A stretch of DNA of 64,000 nt from G965233625 sp965233625 (GTDB lineage: Bacteria > Planctomycetota > Planctomycetia > Pirellulales > Pirellulaceae): positions 1,860,001-1,924,000 of the forward strand of contig OZ247499.1 of the NCBI GenBank assembly GCA_965233625.1, in the 5' to 3' direction. The notes beneath the pieces are model-generated. The model did no database searches. It saw only the letters and a program-made list of their open reading frames with translations, and was not told the DNA's origin. Made by a program: the position numbers and the translations under genes. The stretch's first letter is position 1; every line of letters begins with the position of its first letter. Shown here piece after piece: positions 1 to 8,508 of this stretch.

Positions 1-2
1 TT

Positions 3-413
3 GACGAAGTCCGCACGCCCACCTATTGCGACTGCTTGAACCCGCTGCTGGCTCATGTGCTGGCAAGCGACCTGCAAGGACTGTATCACGCAGGCGGGCC
101 GCGGCGTTTAAGCCTGTACGAAATCGCGCAGGTGGTCAATCGTGTCGGGGGTTATGACCCGGATTGTCTGATGGGCTGCGACAGAATAGAAGCCGGGCCG
201 ATGCCGCCGCGTGCCGGCAACGTTTCGATGGATTCCAGCAAGCTTGCCCAAGCCTTGGGTTACCGCCCCTTTGATCCATGGCCGTTGTATCAGGAATTTA
301 CGCCAACGCACCGCGACTGGCACCGCGAACGCCGCCCAGGCGAAAAAGGCTCGCCTGAACTGCTAGCGGAAACACTCTACCGCAAGCCACTGGCCGAGGC
401 GCCAGCCTGGTAA
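3..413 (+). CDS. RmlD-like NAD-dependent sugar reductase, C-terminal part (truncated by window edge)
   Basis: The reading frame is open from the first complete codon, so the start lies outside the window and about 136 C-terminal residues are seen. The segment RTPTYCDCLN followed by LYHAGGPRRLSLYEIAQ resembles the substrate-binding half of extended short-chain dehydrogenases of the RmlD family (dTDP-4-dehydrorhamnose reductase), where an R-T-P motif precedes a 'G.YH.gG...S..E.A' stretch. The end (MDSSKLAQALGYRPFDPWP) fits the usual 'D.sK...lG..p' tail. The nucleotide-binding N-terminus and the catalytic Tyr-Lys pair are not in the window, so the exact sugar cannot be named. It could be any RmlD-type epimerase or reductase. 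Confidence 0.7.
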   Translation, partial: DEVRTPTYCDCLNPLLAHVLASDLQGLYHAGGPRRLSLYEIAQVVNRVGGYDPDCLMGCDRIEAGPMPPRAGNVSMDSSKLAQALGYRPFDPWPLYQEFTPTHRDWHRERRPGEKGSPELLAETLYRKPLAEAPAW

Positions 414-421
414 CCTCTTAG

Positions 422-497
422 CCGTAGGGCAGGCGCCCGCCTGCCGGTGTTACGCAGTCCACTTCAAACGTCGTCAGGCAGGCGCCTGACCTACGGG
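422..497. repeat. Dispersed repeat copy 1, short element with imperfect terminal inverted repeats
   Basis: The ends form an inverted repeat: the left 21 bases beginning CCGTAGGGCAGGCGCC match the reverse complement of the right end (CCGTAGGTCAGGCGCC) with two mismatches over 21 positions. The middle (TGTTACGCAGTCCACTTCAA and on to the GTCGTC) recurs almost unchanged at 62002-62077. It lies between the end of the RmlD-like gene and the convergent DUF3467 gene. No open frame of note is inside. It resembles a small non-coding MITE- or REP-like element. Confidence 0.7.
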
Positions 498-537
498 CTG
501 TTTCGCATTTCAACCTGCCTGTCAGGGATACGCGCCA

Positions 538-1293
538 CTAATATTCTTCGTCATCGGCGGGCGGCTGCTGCGGCGGGCGGTTCCGCTGCGTTTGAAACGT
601 ACGCCACGAGTTGCGGATCGTCCGCACCAGGATTTCCATCCTGCCTGCTGCCAGAAAGACCCGGCTGGTGACCACGGATCGCGGATAGAAGTTGGCAATA
701 AAGTCGATGGCGAACTCGTGCGCATCGTGCCGGATCATCACGGAGTTGGCGTAGACGCCGCCCAGCATTTCGTCGGGCAGTTTCACGTGTTCGTATAGGT
801 CCGAAGCATTGGTGGAAGGCCGGGGCGGTGGAACGTCTTCGGCAGCTTCCGCTGCGTTCTCCGGTTCATCGTCACCCGTTTGCACATCATCCGAAGACGG
901 CGGAAGCGTGGCTGCGTCTTCGGTCTGCTCTGGGGCAGATGGTGCACCTGCAGGCGTTTCGCCTGTTGATGCGAGGGTGTTCGCAACGGGCGAACCGCTG
1001 ATACCAGGCGCCGCAGGCTGAAACCGGCTGGTGTACTTACCGTAATTATCTTCCATGGCCAGCACGAATTGATGAAACGTGCCGGGTGACATCACTACCC
1101 GCGATGTGACACGGACGGGTGGCGTCATCGCCGAGAGAAAGTCCACCACAAAGGCGTCGTTGGCTTGCAGGATTGACGCGCCGGTGGCGAAGGCGCCTTT
1201 GCTCACTGCGTCCGGCACGCGTGCGGTCACCGCGTGATGCTGCACCTGCTCAGAGATAGGTTGCCGGTCGTCGCCAGGGTGGTCTTCATTCAT
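538..1293 (-). CDS. Protein with two DUF3467 domains
   Basis: A 251-residue soluble protein without a signal peptide. Two copies of the DUF3467 fold are visible. Copy one spans about residues 32-91 and contains ANDAFVVDFL, VTSRVVMSP and AMEDNYGKY. Copy two spans about 181-234 and contains YANSVMIRHDAHEFAIDF, VVTSRVFLA and RTIRNSW. They are joined by an 80-residue acidic, Ala/Pro/Glu-rich linker that looks disordered. DUF3467 proteins are usually about 100 residues with one copy; the duplication makes this one unusual. The family has no settled biochemical function. The ATG at 1293 is the first start and gives a charged N-terminus. No operon partner is evident. Confidence 0.8.
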   Translation of the reverse strand: MNEDHPGDDRQPISEQVQHHAVTARVPDAVSKGAFATGASILQANDAFVVDFLSAMTPPVRVTSRVVMSPGTFHQFVLAMEDNYGKYTSRFQPAAPGISGSPVANTLASTGETPAGAPSAPEQTEDAATLPPSSDDVQTGDDEPENAAEAAEDVPPPRPSTNASDLYEHVKLPDEMLGGVYANSVMIRHDAHEFAIDFIANFYPRSVVTSRVFLAAGRMEILVRTIRNSWRTFQTQRNRPPQQPPADDEEY

Positions 1294-1346
1294 TGCGGGG
1301 CCGCCGTTACACGCTCGATCCAGTTCAAGACCGCGCAGTATAACAG

Positions 1347-2459
1347 TCAGTCAGCCAGCATTGGCCCATGGCGATAGTAAATCTCAAGGATCAACGTCGC
1401 GAGCGCCGTATTCAGCAACCTGCCGCCCCGTTCGCTAGTGTGCCCACCAGAAAAATGCCAGCTACCGGCAGTCGGGCCCTGTTGCGATTGCTGCTGAACC
1501 AGATAGTCACGCAGCGTCTTCAGCCATTTGCCGCTGCCCTTTTGCTGGGCGTGAAAAATTGCGTTGGCAGCGTAGTAATTCTGGTACATGTTGTTCTGGG
1601 AGGGTGATAGCTTCGTGATAAAGCCAACGCCGCGTTTCAGCGCTTCTTTCTTTGCGGTCCAGCCGCCATGTATCCGGCAGTACAACCCTGCCGCTGTGGT
1701 TGCCGGAGAGCGTGCGGGACGTGTGTACCCGTAAAAGGCACCTTCGTCCGACTGGACGGAGTCCAGAAAATCAGCGGCGCCGGTGAAAGCGGTTTTTGGA
1801 ACGATGGCGCCGGCCGTTTCCGCCAGGTGCAGGCTGACCAGTTGCCATGAAGAAACGCTTGTATCGCCCGGCATCTTGGGCATGTACCGCCAGCCGCCAC
1901 CAACTGGGTCCTGCGCGTAAACCGTGAAATTCACGCCGCGCTGCACGGTGTCGCGGAGCTTCACATCGCGGGTCATGCCCCACGCTTCCACCAGCGCCTG
2001 TAAGGCGATCCCGTGCGCGTACATTGTCCCGCCCTGCTCCGACCAGGACAGCCCGTACTGGGTGGACTTCGCATGTTTCACCAGATAATCGATGCCCCTG
2101 GAAACGGCCTTGCGGTACTGTCCGCCTTTGTGCGAGTTGCCCGCTCCTAGAAACGCCAGCAGCGCGACGCCCGTTGCCGCATTACGGCTTTCTGTTGAGC
2201 CGGGTTGCTCACCTTGATGCTTAAAAGACCAGCCACCATCCGCCAACTGATGTTCCGCCAACCACTTCAGCGCCGCCGAAACCGCCTGCTCTGATTTCTC
2301 CGACCCGCCATACTTCTTCAGCATCGCTTCACGCGAGTCAAGTGTCCGGCTGGCGCCGATGAGCGGCTGCAAAGGAGTAACTTCATCGGCCGCAAGCTGC
2401 GTATGCAGAGCGCCAATTGAAACAAGAGTGGCCAACGCGAAGTAGATCAGACGGTTCAT
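1347..2459 (-). CDS. Secreted squalene-cyclase/prenyltransferase-repeat protein
   Basis: About 370 residues. The frame is open further upstream, but the ATG at 2459 gives a clean signal peptide (MNRLIYFALATLVSIGALHT, then AADE), so I place the start there. The mature part holds alpha/alpha-toroid repeats typical of the prenyltransferase/squalene oxidase superfamily: ALKWLAEHQLADGGWSF, GIDYLVKHA, and later FLDSVQSDEGAFYGY with the 'Q..DGgW' style QW motif. Planctomycetes carry many such periplasmic proteins of unknown role; they lack the DxDD motif of true squalene-hopene cyclases, and I see none here. It lies downstream of the VIT/vWA gene on the same strand, separated from it by a terminator hairpin. 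Confidence 0.75.
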   Translation of the reverse strand: MNRLIYFALATLVSIGALHTQLAADEVTPLQPLIGASRTLDSREAMLKKYGGSEKSEQAVSAALKWLAEHQLADGGWSFKHQGEQPGSTESRNAATGVALLAFLGAGNSHKGGQYRKAVSRGIDYLVKHAKSTQYGLSWSEQGGTMYAHGIALQALVEAWGMTRDVKLRDTVQRGVNFTVYAQDPVGGGWRYMPKMPGDTSVSSWQLVSLHLAETAGAIVPKTAFTGAADFLDSVQSDEGAFYGYTRPARSPATTAAGLYCRIHGGWTAKKEALKRGVGFITKLSPSQNNMYQNYYAANAIFHAQQKGSGKWLKTLRDYLVQQQSQQGPTAGSWHFSGGHTSERGGRLLNTALATLILEIYYRHGPMLAD

Positions 2460-2545
2460 AACGCTTCCTTGAAAATCATCCCGAAGAGAGTGCTGGCCCG
2501 CACGGCCCACCAATATACGAGATCCCTCACTTGCAAGCGAATAAA

Positions 2546-2580
2546 AAACGCCGCACATCAACTGTTGAAGTGCGGCGTTT
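2546..2580 (-). terminator. Rho-independent terminator after the VIT/vWA gene
   Basis: An 11-bp perfect stem, AAACGCCGCAC pairing with GTGCGGCGTTT, has a 13-base loop that can itself pair (TCAAC with GTTGA). Read on the minus strand the hairpin is followed directly by a run of six T. It lies about 30 bases past the stop codon of the VIT/vWA gene and before the squalene-repeat gene, so the two are probably separate transcription units. Confidence 0.85.
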
Positions 2581-2610
2581 GTTGATTCAAGGTTCAACGA
2601 AGTCTGCGGA

Positions 2611-4869
2611 TTAAAACTCGTACGCCTGGCCATCCAGCACAACAGTCACGTCACCTTCGATTGCCAGATATTGTGCGGCGTCGCGGCCGTGCTTCTGAAC
2701 CAGGTCGAAGTATTCTTTGCTGTAGCGTTTCAGACGTTGCATGGTTTTCTGCTGCGAGGGCTTGAAGGTGGAATCCACCCAGCGGCCGCCACGGTAGAAG
2801 AAGGTTTTGGCGCCGACGTTCTGGACGGTGTCGACTTGCACTTCGCGGTCCTGCTTGTCGCGGAAGCTCGCGGCGCCCGCCATTGGCGCCCGCGCGGCTT
2901 TCTGCAAGTTGCCTTTGGCAGCCCGCTGTGCGACGCCTTGGATGCCGGCTTCTTCTTTCAACGCGTCAAGCTCCAGACCTGCTCGGCGTGCGTTGGCCGC
3001 CAGCGGTACGGGGCCGGTGGTTGGCTGATCATCGGCAAGGAACGATGTGTAAGGCGTGAGAATGCCGTGACGGGTCGAAAGTGCAACCAGTTCGTCCACC
3101 AGTTCCTGATTCTTACCGTTCAGGTCGATATCGTCGATGATTTCGCCGACGCGGCGGACGGCCCAGAGTTTCTCGACAAAGCCATACGTCTCATCGGAGG
3201 AACGCTCGGCCAGCTTGGCTGGGAAGTCAAACGATTTCTTCTCCTCCCCGATGCGGCCGGTAATTTCGACCTTGGCGGCGCCGCCTTTTTTGTAGCGGCC
3301 CACCAGCACCAGCTGATCACCTGCGAACAGATCGTAGGCGTCGCGTGGATACACGCGGCTGACGGGCGATCCGTTCGCGCCGCCGAATCCTTCCATCGAA
3401 TAGGCGATGTCCACCTGACTGAGCGCTGGCGCCCCGATGCGGTTGTAGAGGCGGCTGACGTGCGCTTCGATGTCTTCGTTGGGACGGACGTATTCACTCT
3501 GGCCGAAGCATTTGCGAGCCAGCTTGTCGAGCAGGCGGCTGTTCACATCGTAGCCGACACCCATCGAGAACACGCGTGCCCGCACCTTGTTCCGCTGCGT
3601 GGCGTTGCTCACGATCTGCGTTTCTTTGGTTTCGCCGGCTGTGGGCATACCGTCAGTGAGAAACACGATGTAGTTGGGTTGTGCGTCGTCTTGCAGGTGG
3701 GCCATGGCGGACTTTAGAGCACCGTCGATATTGGTGCTGCCGCCCGCGTAGATGCCTTCCACAAAGCCTAATGCGGCGTTGCGTGTTTCTTCGCTGTATT
3801 TCTGCAGCTCCGGCTTGAAGCTTTCGACGGTGCTATCGTACGCCACCACGTTGAAGAGGTCGCCTTCGTTGAGATTGTTCAGGACAAACTTCAACGCGTT
3901 CTTGGCCTGTTCGATCTTCTTCCCGCTCATGCTGCCGCTGCGATCGACGACAAACACGACTGTTTTGCGTTGCTTCTGATCTTTTTCCCGCTGCACTTCC
4001 GGCGTCACCAGCATCAGGAAATAGCCGTCTTCGTTATCGTGCGGGCGGTAGCTCATCACGCTGGCGCCCAGTGGACCGGCGCCGACGTCGAACATCAGAC
4101 GGAAGTCCGACTGTGGCACCTCGTTCTTTGCTTCGTATTTGCAGACAGCCTGGATACCGGTGGGGCGGCGGATATCGACGGAGTGAGTGGGCGAATAGAC
4201 GTTTTTCAGCTTCGCCTGGCTCTGCACGTTCACGTTGATGCTAATGTTTTCGACCGGCTTTGCGCTGTACTTGGCGGTGCTAAGCGGGAACATGAATTCC
4301 GTTAGGCCGCCGGATTTCTTCAGCACCTGCGTGAATTTAAGCGTGACTTTCCGCTCGGCGCCGGGCGGTACGGGGAAGACGCTCGTCTTGAACATGCCGC
4401 GGCCCATCCACTCCATCAAAGCCGGGTCCTGGTTGCGGCGGATGTAACCTTCGTAGATGCGGCGGGCTTCTTCGGCCTTAAGCAGCTTGGCTTCGTACTC
4501 TTTGCCGTCCACCATAAAAGTCAGCTGATCCACGGCGCCGTCGTACGGCAGCGGATAAACAAAGGTGACTTCCATCTGCCGGCTGCCGGTGTTCACAAAG
4601 GACTGCGAAACCTGCACCTTCGCCACCTGATCGGCCAGGGTGGCGTTCACAGCCAGTTCTTTAATCTTGTACGACTGCGGCGTGTTGTTGGGAACGGGGA
4701 ACGGCCGGGGACGAGGGCGGGGCATGATGAACCGCCGGTCCACTCGCGGCAGCGCCACCTTGGCATTCACTTCCAGAAGCACGCCCTGGCCGTGCACCTG
4801 AGGTGCAACGAACAGTGGAGCGAGGCACAAAACAGCGCCAAGAGCGGCGGTTACAAGCCGTTGAAACAT
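2611..4869 (-). CDS. Secreted VIT domain / von Willebrand factor A protein
   Basis: A 752-residue protein with a signal peptide (MFQRLVTAALGAVLCLAPLF, cleaved near VHGQ). A VIT (vault inter-alpha-trypsin) domain follows a Pro/Arg-rich stretch: about residues 65-185, including YPLPYDGAVDQLTF and EARRIYEGYI. A vWA domain spans about 300-475 with a complete MIDAS metal site, DRSGS near residue 307, plus GGSTNIDGAL and FLTDGMPTAGE. A basic C-terminal part ends in AIEGDVTVVLDGQAYEF. This VIT-vWA layout is that of inter-alpha-trypsin inhibitor heavy-chain-like proteins, common in planctomycetes and presumed to mediate metal-dependent adhesion. The ligand is unknown. Confidence 0.88.
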   Translation of the reverse strand: MFQRLVTAALGAVLCLAPLFVAPQVHGQGVLLEVNAKVALPRVDRRFIMPRPRPRPFPVPNNTPQSYKIKELAVNATLADQVAKVQVSQSFVNTGSRQMEVTFVYPLPYDGAVDQLTFMVDGKEYEAKLLKAEEARRIYEGYIRRNQDPALMEWMGRGMFKTSVFPVPPGAERKVTLKFTQVLKKSGGLTEFMFPLSTAKYSAKPVENISINVNVQSQAKLKNVYSPTHSVDIRRPTGIQAVCKYEAKNEVPQSDFRLMFDVGAGPLGASVMSYRPHDNEDGYFLMLVTPEVQREKDQKQRKTVVFVVDRSGSMSGKKIEQAKNALKFVLNNLNEGDLFNVVAYDSTVESFKPELQKYSEETRNAALGFVEGIYAGGSTNIDGALKSAMAHLQDDAQPNYIVFLTDGMPTAGETKETQIVSNATQRNKVRARVFSMGVGYDVNSRLLDKLARKCFGQSEYVRPNEDIEAHVSRLYNRIGAPALSQVDIAYSMEGFGGANGSPVSRVYPRDAYDLFAGDQLVLVGRYKKGGAAKVEITGRIGEEKKSFDFPAKLAERSSDETYGFVEKLWAVRRVGEIIDDIDLNGKNQELVDELVALSTRHGILTPYTSFLADDQPTTGPVPLAANARRAGLELDALKEEAGIQGVAQRAAKGNLQKAARAPMAGAASFRDKQDREVQVDTVQNVGAKTFFYRGGRWVDSTFKPSQQKTMQRLKRYSKEYFDLVQKHGRDAAQYLAIEGDVTVVLDGQAYEF

Positions 4870-5025
4870 GGATCATCACCCTGTGATAAAGTCCTGTGAT
4901 TACCGGTGGTGGACGCGCAGCCTCTTTATGCGAGAATACGCGTCAAACTTAGAGACGTTGTTCGCCGGCGTACGGTTCCGCCGAATTCTGCACGTTTTTT
5001 GGAAACCAATGGACGGAAACCTCAA

Positions 5026-5676
5026 ATGAGCCAATTCTCTGAAGAAGCTGGGCAAGTTGAGCAGGGTACACCCAAGAAGAAATCTGGCGGCTGGAAGTGG
5101 CTGCTGATATCGCTGGGCGGACTGCTGGTGGTTTCTTTCGTCTGCTGCTGTGGCGGAATGATGCTGTCGCCCGCGTTGTTCTCGATGGCAGGACTAAAGC
5201 CAATTACCGACGTCCCGGAGGAAATCGAAGCCACGCGTAGCAAAATAGCGGATGTCACCTTCGACGATTCCTTCGAGCCGGCGATGGCCATGGATGTCTG
5301 GGCCATGCGGCTGGTTATGTACAACCGCCCGGAAGACGGCGGCTTCATCTACATGGTAGACCTGATCCGCGACGAAAACACGTCGATTGACGAGTTCGCC
5401 GTGCAGATGCGCAATGGTATGGAAAACCAGATGAGCAAATCGGACGAAGGCATCGAACGGCTGGACATGGTGAAAACAGAAACCCAGGAATACACCATCC
5501 GCGGCGAACCGGCTGACTTTGAATTCATGGAAGGCACCAGTCCGGACGGCGCCACTTACTACGATGTGTCCGGCGCCTTCGAAAATGGCGACCGCAACGT
5601 CTTTCTTTTCATCCGTGTCCCTGCCTCGGAATACGACGAGCCGCGGATCCGCTCGATCATTGAATCTATCAAATAG
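5026..5676 (+). CDS. Membrane-anchored protein of unknown function
   Basis: About 216 residues. I start at the ATG giving MSQFSEEAGQ because the open frame before it (from a GTG at 4906) encodes an Arg-rich, low-quality stretch. A Lys-rich segment (TPKKKSGGWKW) precedes one transmembrane helix, LLISLGGLLVVSFVCCCGGM, which includes a CCC triplet. The rest looks extracytoplasmic, with a soluble alpha/beta character (MAMDVWAMRLVMYNRPEDGGFIYMVDL; EYTIRGEPADFEFMEG). I do not recognise the family. It is 60 bases upstream of the PfkB kinase on the same strand and could be co-transcribed with it. Confidence 0.7.
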   Translation: MSQFSEEAGQVEQGTPKKKSGGWKWLLISLGGLLVVSFVCCCGGMMLSPALFSMAGLKPITDVPEEIEATRSKIADVTFDDSFEPAMAMDVWAMRLVMYNRPEDGGFIYMVDLIRDENTSIDEFAVQMRNGMENQMSKSDEGIERLDMVKTETQEYTIRGEPADFEFMEGTSPDGATYYDVSGAFENGDRNVFLFIRVPASEYDEPRIRSIIESIK

Positions 5677-5736
5677 AGTGCAGCGTCCGGCAGCCTCCAC
5701 CTCTCAACTACCGAAACTCATCAGGAAAACCGTTAT

Positions 5737-6639
5737 ATGCCCCTTCTTGTTGTCGGCTCCGTCGCCTTCGATAGCGTGATTACGCCCACAGACTCCCGCG
5801 ATGATGTGATTGGCGGTTCCGCCGTCTACTTCTCGTACGCTGCCAGCTATTTCACACCTGTCAGGCTGGTGGGCGTAGTGGGCGAAGACTGGCCGGCGGA
5901 ACACACACAGATGCTGCAAGCCCGCAGCATTGACACCAGTGGCCTGCAAGTGCTGGAAGGCAAAGAAACCTTCCGCTGGCGTGGTGAGTACGAACCGAAC
6001 ATGAACGACCGCGAAACGCTGGAAGTGCACCTCAATGTGCTGGGCGAATTCGATCCGGTGCTGCCTGCGGAATATCGCGAATCTCCCTACGTGTTCCTCG
6101 CCAACGGTTCGCCCTCGGTGCAGTTGAAGGTGCTGGATCAGGTCCCGGCCGCAAAGCTGGCGGTCGCCGATACGATGGATCTCTGGATTCAGACGGAACA
6201 CGACGCGTTGATGAAACTCCTGCAGCGCGTGGATGGCATCGTGCTGAACGATAGTGAAGCCAAGCTGCTGACGGGCGAGCATAATCTAGTCACTGCCGGG
6301 CATCGCATCCGCGCGATGGGACCGCGGTTTGTGATCGTGAAGAAGGGCGAACACGGCGCCATGTTCTTCTCTGAGGACGAGACCTACGTGCTGCCCGCCT
6401 ACCCGACGATGGACGTGATTGATCCAACCGGCGCCGGAGACAGCTTCGCCGGCGGCATGATGGGATACCTGGCCGAAAAAGACTCGTTTGAACCAGAAGT
6501 GCTCAAAGAAGCGTTAGCCTACGGCACCCTGGCCGCAAGCTTCAACGTCGAGGATTTCAGCCTCGATAAGATGCAGAAGGTCGAACGCCCCGACATCGAT
6601 AAGCGGATGCAGGACTACCGCAAGATGCTGTCCTTCTAA
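5737..6639 (+). CDS. PfkB-family carbohydrate/nucleoside kinase
   Basis: A 300-residue cytosolic kinase of the ribokinase (PfkB) family, which phosphorylates a sugar or nucleoside hydroxyl with ATP. The N-terminal substrate-binding signature is GGSAVYFSYAASYF with LVGVVGEDW. The C-terminal signature DPTGAGDSFAGG is near residues 229-240 and includes the catalytic Asp. The anion-hole region and 'IVKKGEHGA' strand are in place. The start sits at an ATG giving MPLLVVGSVAFDS, the expected first beta strand. The sequence is closer to adenosine-kinase/ribokinase-like members than to phosphofructokinase, but the substrate cannot be fixed from sequence. Confidence 0.88.
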   Translation: MPLLVVGSVAFDSVITPTDSRDDVIGGSAVYFSYAASYFTPVRLVGVVGEDWPAEHTQMLQARSIDTSGLQVLEGKETFRWRGEYEPNMNDRETLEVHLNVLGEFDPVLPAEYRESPYVFLANGSPSVQLKVLDQVPAAKLAVADTMDLWIQTEHDALMKLLQRVDGIVLNDSEAKLLTGEHNLVTAGHRIRAMGPRFVIVKKGEHGAMFFSEDETYVLPAYPTMDVIDPTGAGDSFAGGMMGYLAEKDSFEPEVLKEALAYGTLAASFNVEDFSLDKMQKVERPDIDKRMQDYRKMLSF

Positions 6640-6672
6640 TTTGCGACCAACCTTTCCGCAGTCTTCGCGCTC

Positions 6673-7236
6673 ATGCCATTCATCCGCACATTCATCGGCG
6701 TTCAGCTACAGGCGCCCGCACGCAAACGGGCGCGGAAACTGATTGCCAGGCTTCAGCAAAGCGACGCCAATGCGCGGTGGGTGGACGATGAAGAGATGCA
6801 CATCACGCTGAGCTTTCTCGGCGATACGGTGGATACGCTGGTGCCCAAGGTGTGCAAAGCCGTGGACGAAGTGGCGAAAGAGGCTTCACCCTTCAACCTG
6901 AGCCTGAAAGGCGCCGGCGCCTTTCCAGATATTGCCCGTCCGCGGGTTGCCTGGCTGGGTGTTGAAGACGGCGCCGACCATTTGACGGCGTTGCACCGCA
7001 GCCTCGAAACTGCGATCCGGGCGTTGGGCGTTCAGACAGACGGCCGGAAATACACCCCGCACATGACGCTTGGCCGCATCCGGGGCCGCAGTCAGCCGTT
7101 GACGGAACTGCTGAAACAGCAAGCAGAGGTGGAAGCAGGCGAATCGATGGTGAGCGAACTGGTGGTCTTTTCAAGTTCGATGGAGAAGTCCGGGCCGGTT
7201 TACGCCATCATGCATCGTGCCCCTTTACTCGGTTGA
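6673..7236 (+). CDS. thpR: RNA 2',3'-cyclic 3'-phosphodiesterase (ThpR/LigT)
   Basis: A 187-residue member of the 2H phosphoesterase family. The two catalytic H-x-T motifs are HITLSFLGD near residue 43 and HMTLGRIRG near residue 130, at the spacing expected for the bilobed fold. The opening FIRTFIGVQL and the end VVFSSSMEKSGPVYAIM also match ThpR. Members hydrolyse RNA 2',3'-cyclic phosphates to 2'-phosphates and were first named 2'-5' RNA ligases. It begins 33 bases after the PfkB kinase and its end touches the next glycosyltransferase, so the three probably share a transcript. Confidence 0.9.
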   Translation: MPFIRTFIGVQLQAPARKRARKLIARLQQSDANARWVDDEEMHITLSFLGDTVDTLVPKVCKAVDEVAKEASPFNLSLKGAGAFPDIARPRVAWLGVEDGADHLTALHRSLETAIRALGVQTDGRKYTPHMTLGRIRGRSQPLTELLKQQAEVEAGESMVSELVVFSSSMEKSGPVYAIMHRAPLLG

Positions 7237-7252
7237 GCTGACGCCCGGCATT

Positions 7253-8362
7253 ATGATTCGCGTACTTCTTATCATCCCAACGCTCGAACGCGGCGGCGCC
7301 GGGAAACAGCTGACGATGCTGGCCAGCGGTCTACGGCGGCAAGGCATCGACCCGTTTGTCTGCGTCCTCACACGCGACGGTCCACTGCGGCAGACACTGG
7401 ATGAAAACAGCGTGCCGGTGAAAGTGACCGGTAGACGCTGGAAGGTCGATCCGCGTGCATACTGGCAACTGCGTAAGCACATCAAACGCATCGCGCCCGA
7501 CGTCGTTCACACCTGGACCTTCGAAGCCAACGCTTACGGTCGCGCCGCAGCGCGGGCCGCCGGCGTGAAGCATCTTGTTGCAGGTGAACGGTGTATCGAT
7601 CCAGGGAAGCGTTGGCACCAGTTGGCGATCGACCGCCGCCTGGCGAAACAGACTTCCTGCATCGTGACCAACAGCAGCGGCGTGCGGGACTACTACAGCA
7701 AGCATGGAATCCCCGCCAGCAAGTTTGAAGTGATTCCCAATGGCGTCGAAGCCGTCACGCTAGATCGCGACCAACGGCAGCAGCGGCGGGCTGCGCTGCG
7801 TGAAAACCTGGGCCTTCCGCAGGATGCGAAGATTCAAGTCACCGTCGGGCGTTTGTGCTCGCAGAAACGCATCAAAGACACGATCTGGGCGGCGGAGCTG
7901 CTGAAGGTGATCCGCGCAGATTCGCACCTGCTGATCGTGGGCGATGGACCGCAACGGAAGATCCTGCAGCGCTACGCCCGGCTGGTGGAAGTGGATGACC
8001 GCGTGCACTTCCTGGGGCAACGCGAAGATGTGCCGCAGATACTTTCTGGCTGCGACTGTTTCTGGCTGGCCAGTGCCTATGAGGGGCAATCGAACGCCTT
8101 AATGGAAGCGATGGCTTACGGCCTGCCCGTGGTTGCGACGGATATTGCTGGCAACCGCGACCTGGTTGTCGATGGCGAAACAGGCTTCCTCGTGCCCGTA
8201 GGCGATCGCGCTGCCATCGCCCGGCAGACACAGCTTCTGCTGGAAGACACGCCTTTAGCGCGGAACATGGGCGAGGCTGGCAGCCAGCGGATGCGTGAAG
8301 AATTCACCGTTCAGCAGATGATTGACCGTCACGTGCAACTCTACACCCGCCTAGCCGGTTAA
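7253..8362 (+). CDS. Glycosyltransferase family 4
   Basis: A GT-B-fold glycosyltransferase of about 369 residues. The N-terminal motif LIIPTLERGGAGKQL fits the acceptor-side Gly-rich loop. The C-terminal donor-binding motif, EGQSNALMEAMAYGLPVVA, holds the E-x7-E pattern of GT4 near residues 275-295. A GTG at 7217, overlapping thpR by 20 bases, is a possible earlier start; the ATG at 7253 puts the first beta strand at residue 1 and is preferred. No transmembrane segment is seen. It most likely adds a sugar to a lipid- or polysaccharide-linked acceptor. Donor and acceptor are unknown. Confidence 0.85.
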   Translation: MIRVLLIIPTLERGGAGKQLTMLASGLRRQGIDPFVCVLTRDGPLRQTLDENSVPVKVTGRRWKVDPRAYWQLRKHIKRIAPDVVHTWTFEANAYGRAAARAAGVKHLVAGERCIDPGKRWHQLAIDRRLAKQTSCIVTNSSGVRDYYSKHGIPASKFEVIPNGVEAVTLDRDQRQQRRAALRENLGLPQDAKIQVTVGRLCSQKRIKDTIWAAELLKVIRADSHLLIVGDGPQRKILQRYARLVEVDDRVHFLGQREDVPQILSGCDCFWLASAYEGQSNALMEAMAYGLPVVATDIAGNRDLVVDGETGFLVPVGDRAAIARQTQLLLEDTPLARNMGEAGSQRMREEFTVQQMIDRHVQLYTRLAG

Positions 8363-8508
8363 GGCGCCTCGGGCCTGCAAATACGGGCTGTTGGCAACCA
8401 CGTGGTCAAGGCAAATCTTCATCGCACGTTTGCGATCCGTTGCTTTCCGCCCGTCTGCGCAACCACTAAAATCGTGGTGCAATATTCACTTCAAAAAAAG
8501 GAATGCAC

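Noticed and set aside
2671..3717. A 348-residue open frame on the plus strand opposite the VIT/vWA gene
   Set aside because: The minus-strand frame has a signal peptide, VIT domain and full MIDAS motif; the opposite frame has no recognisable domain and is a shadow.
4906..5025. A 40-residue N-terminal extension of the membrane-anchored protein from a GTG
   Set aside because: The extension is Arg-rich with no homologous character, and the internal ATG gives the natural N-terminus before the Lys-rich stretch and membrane helix.
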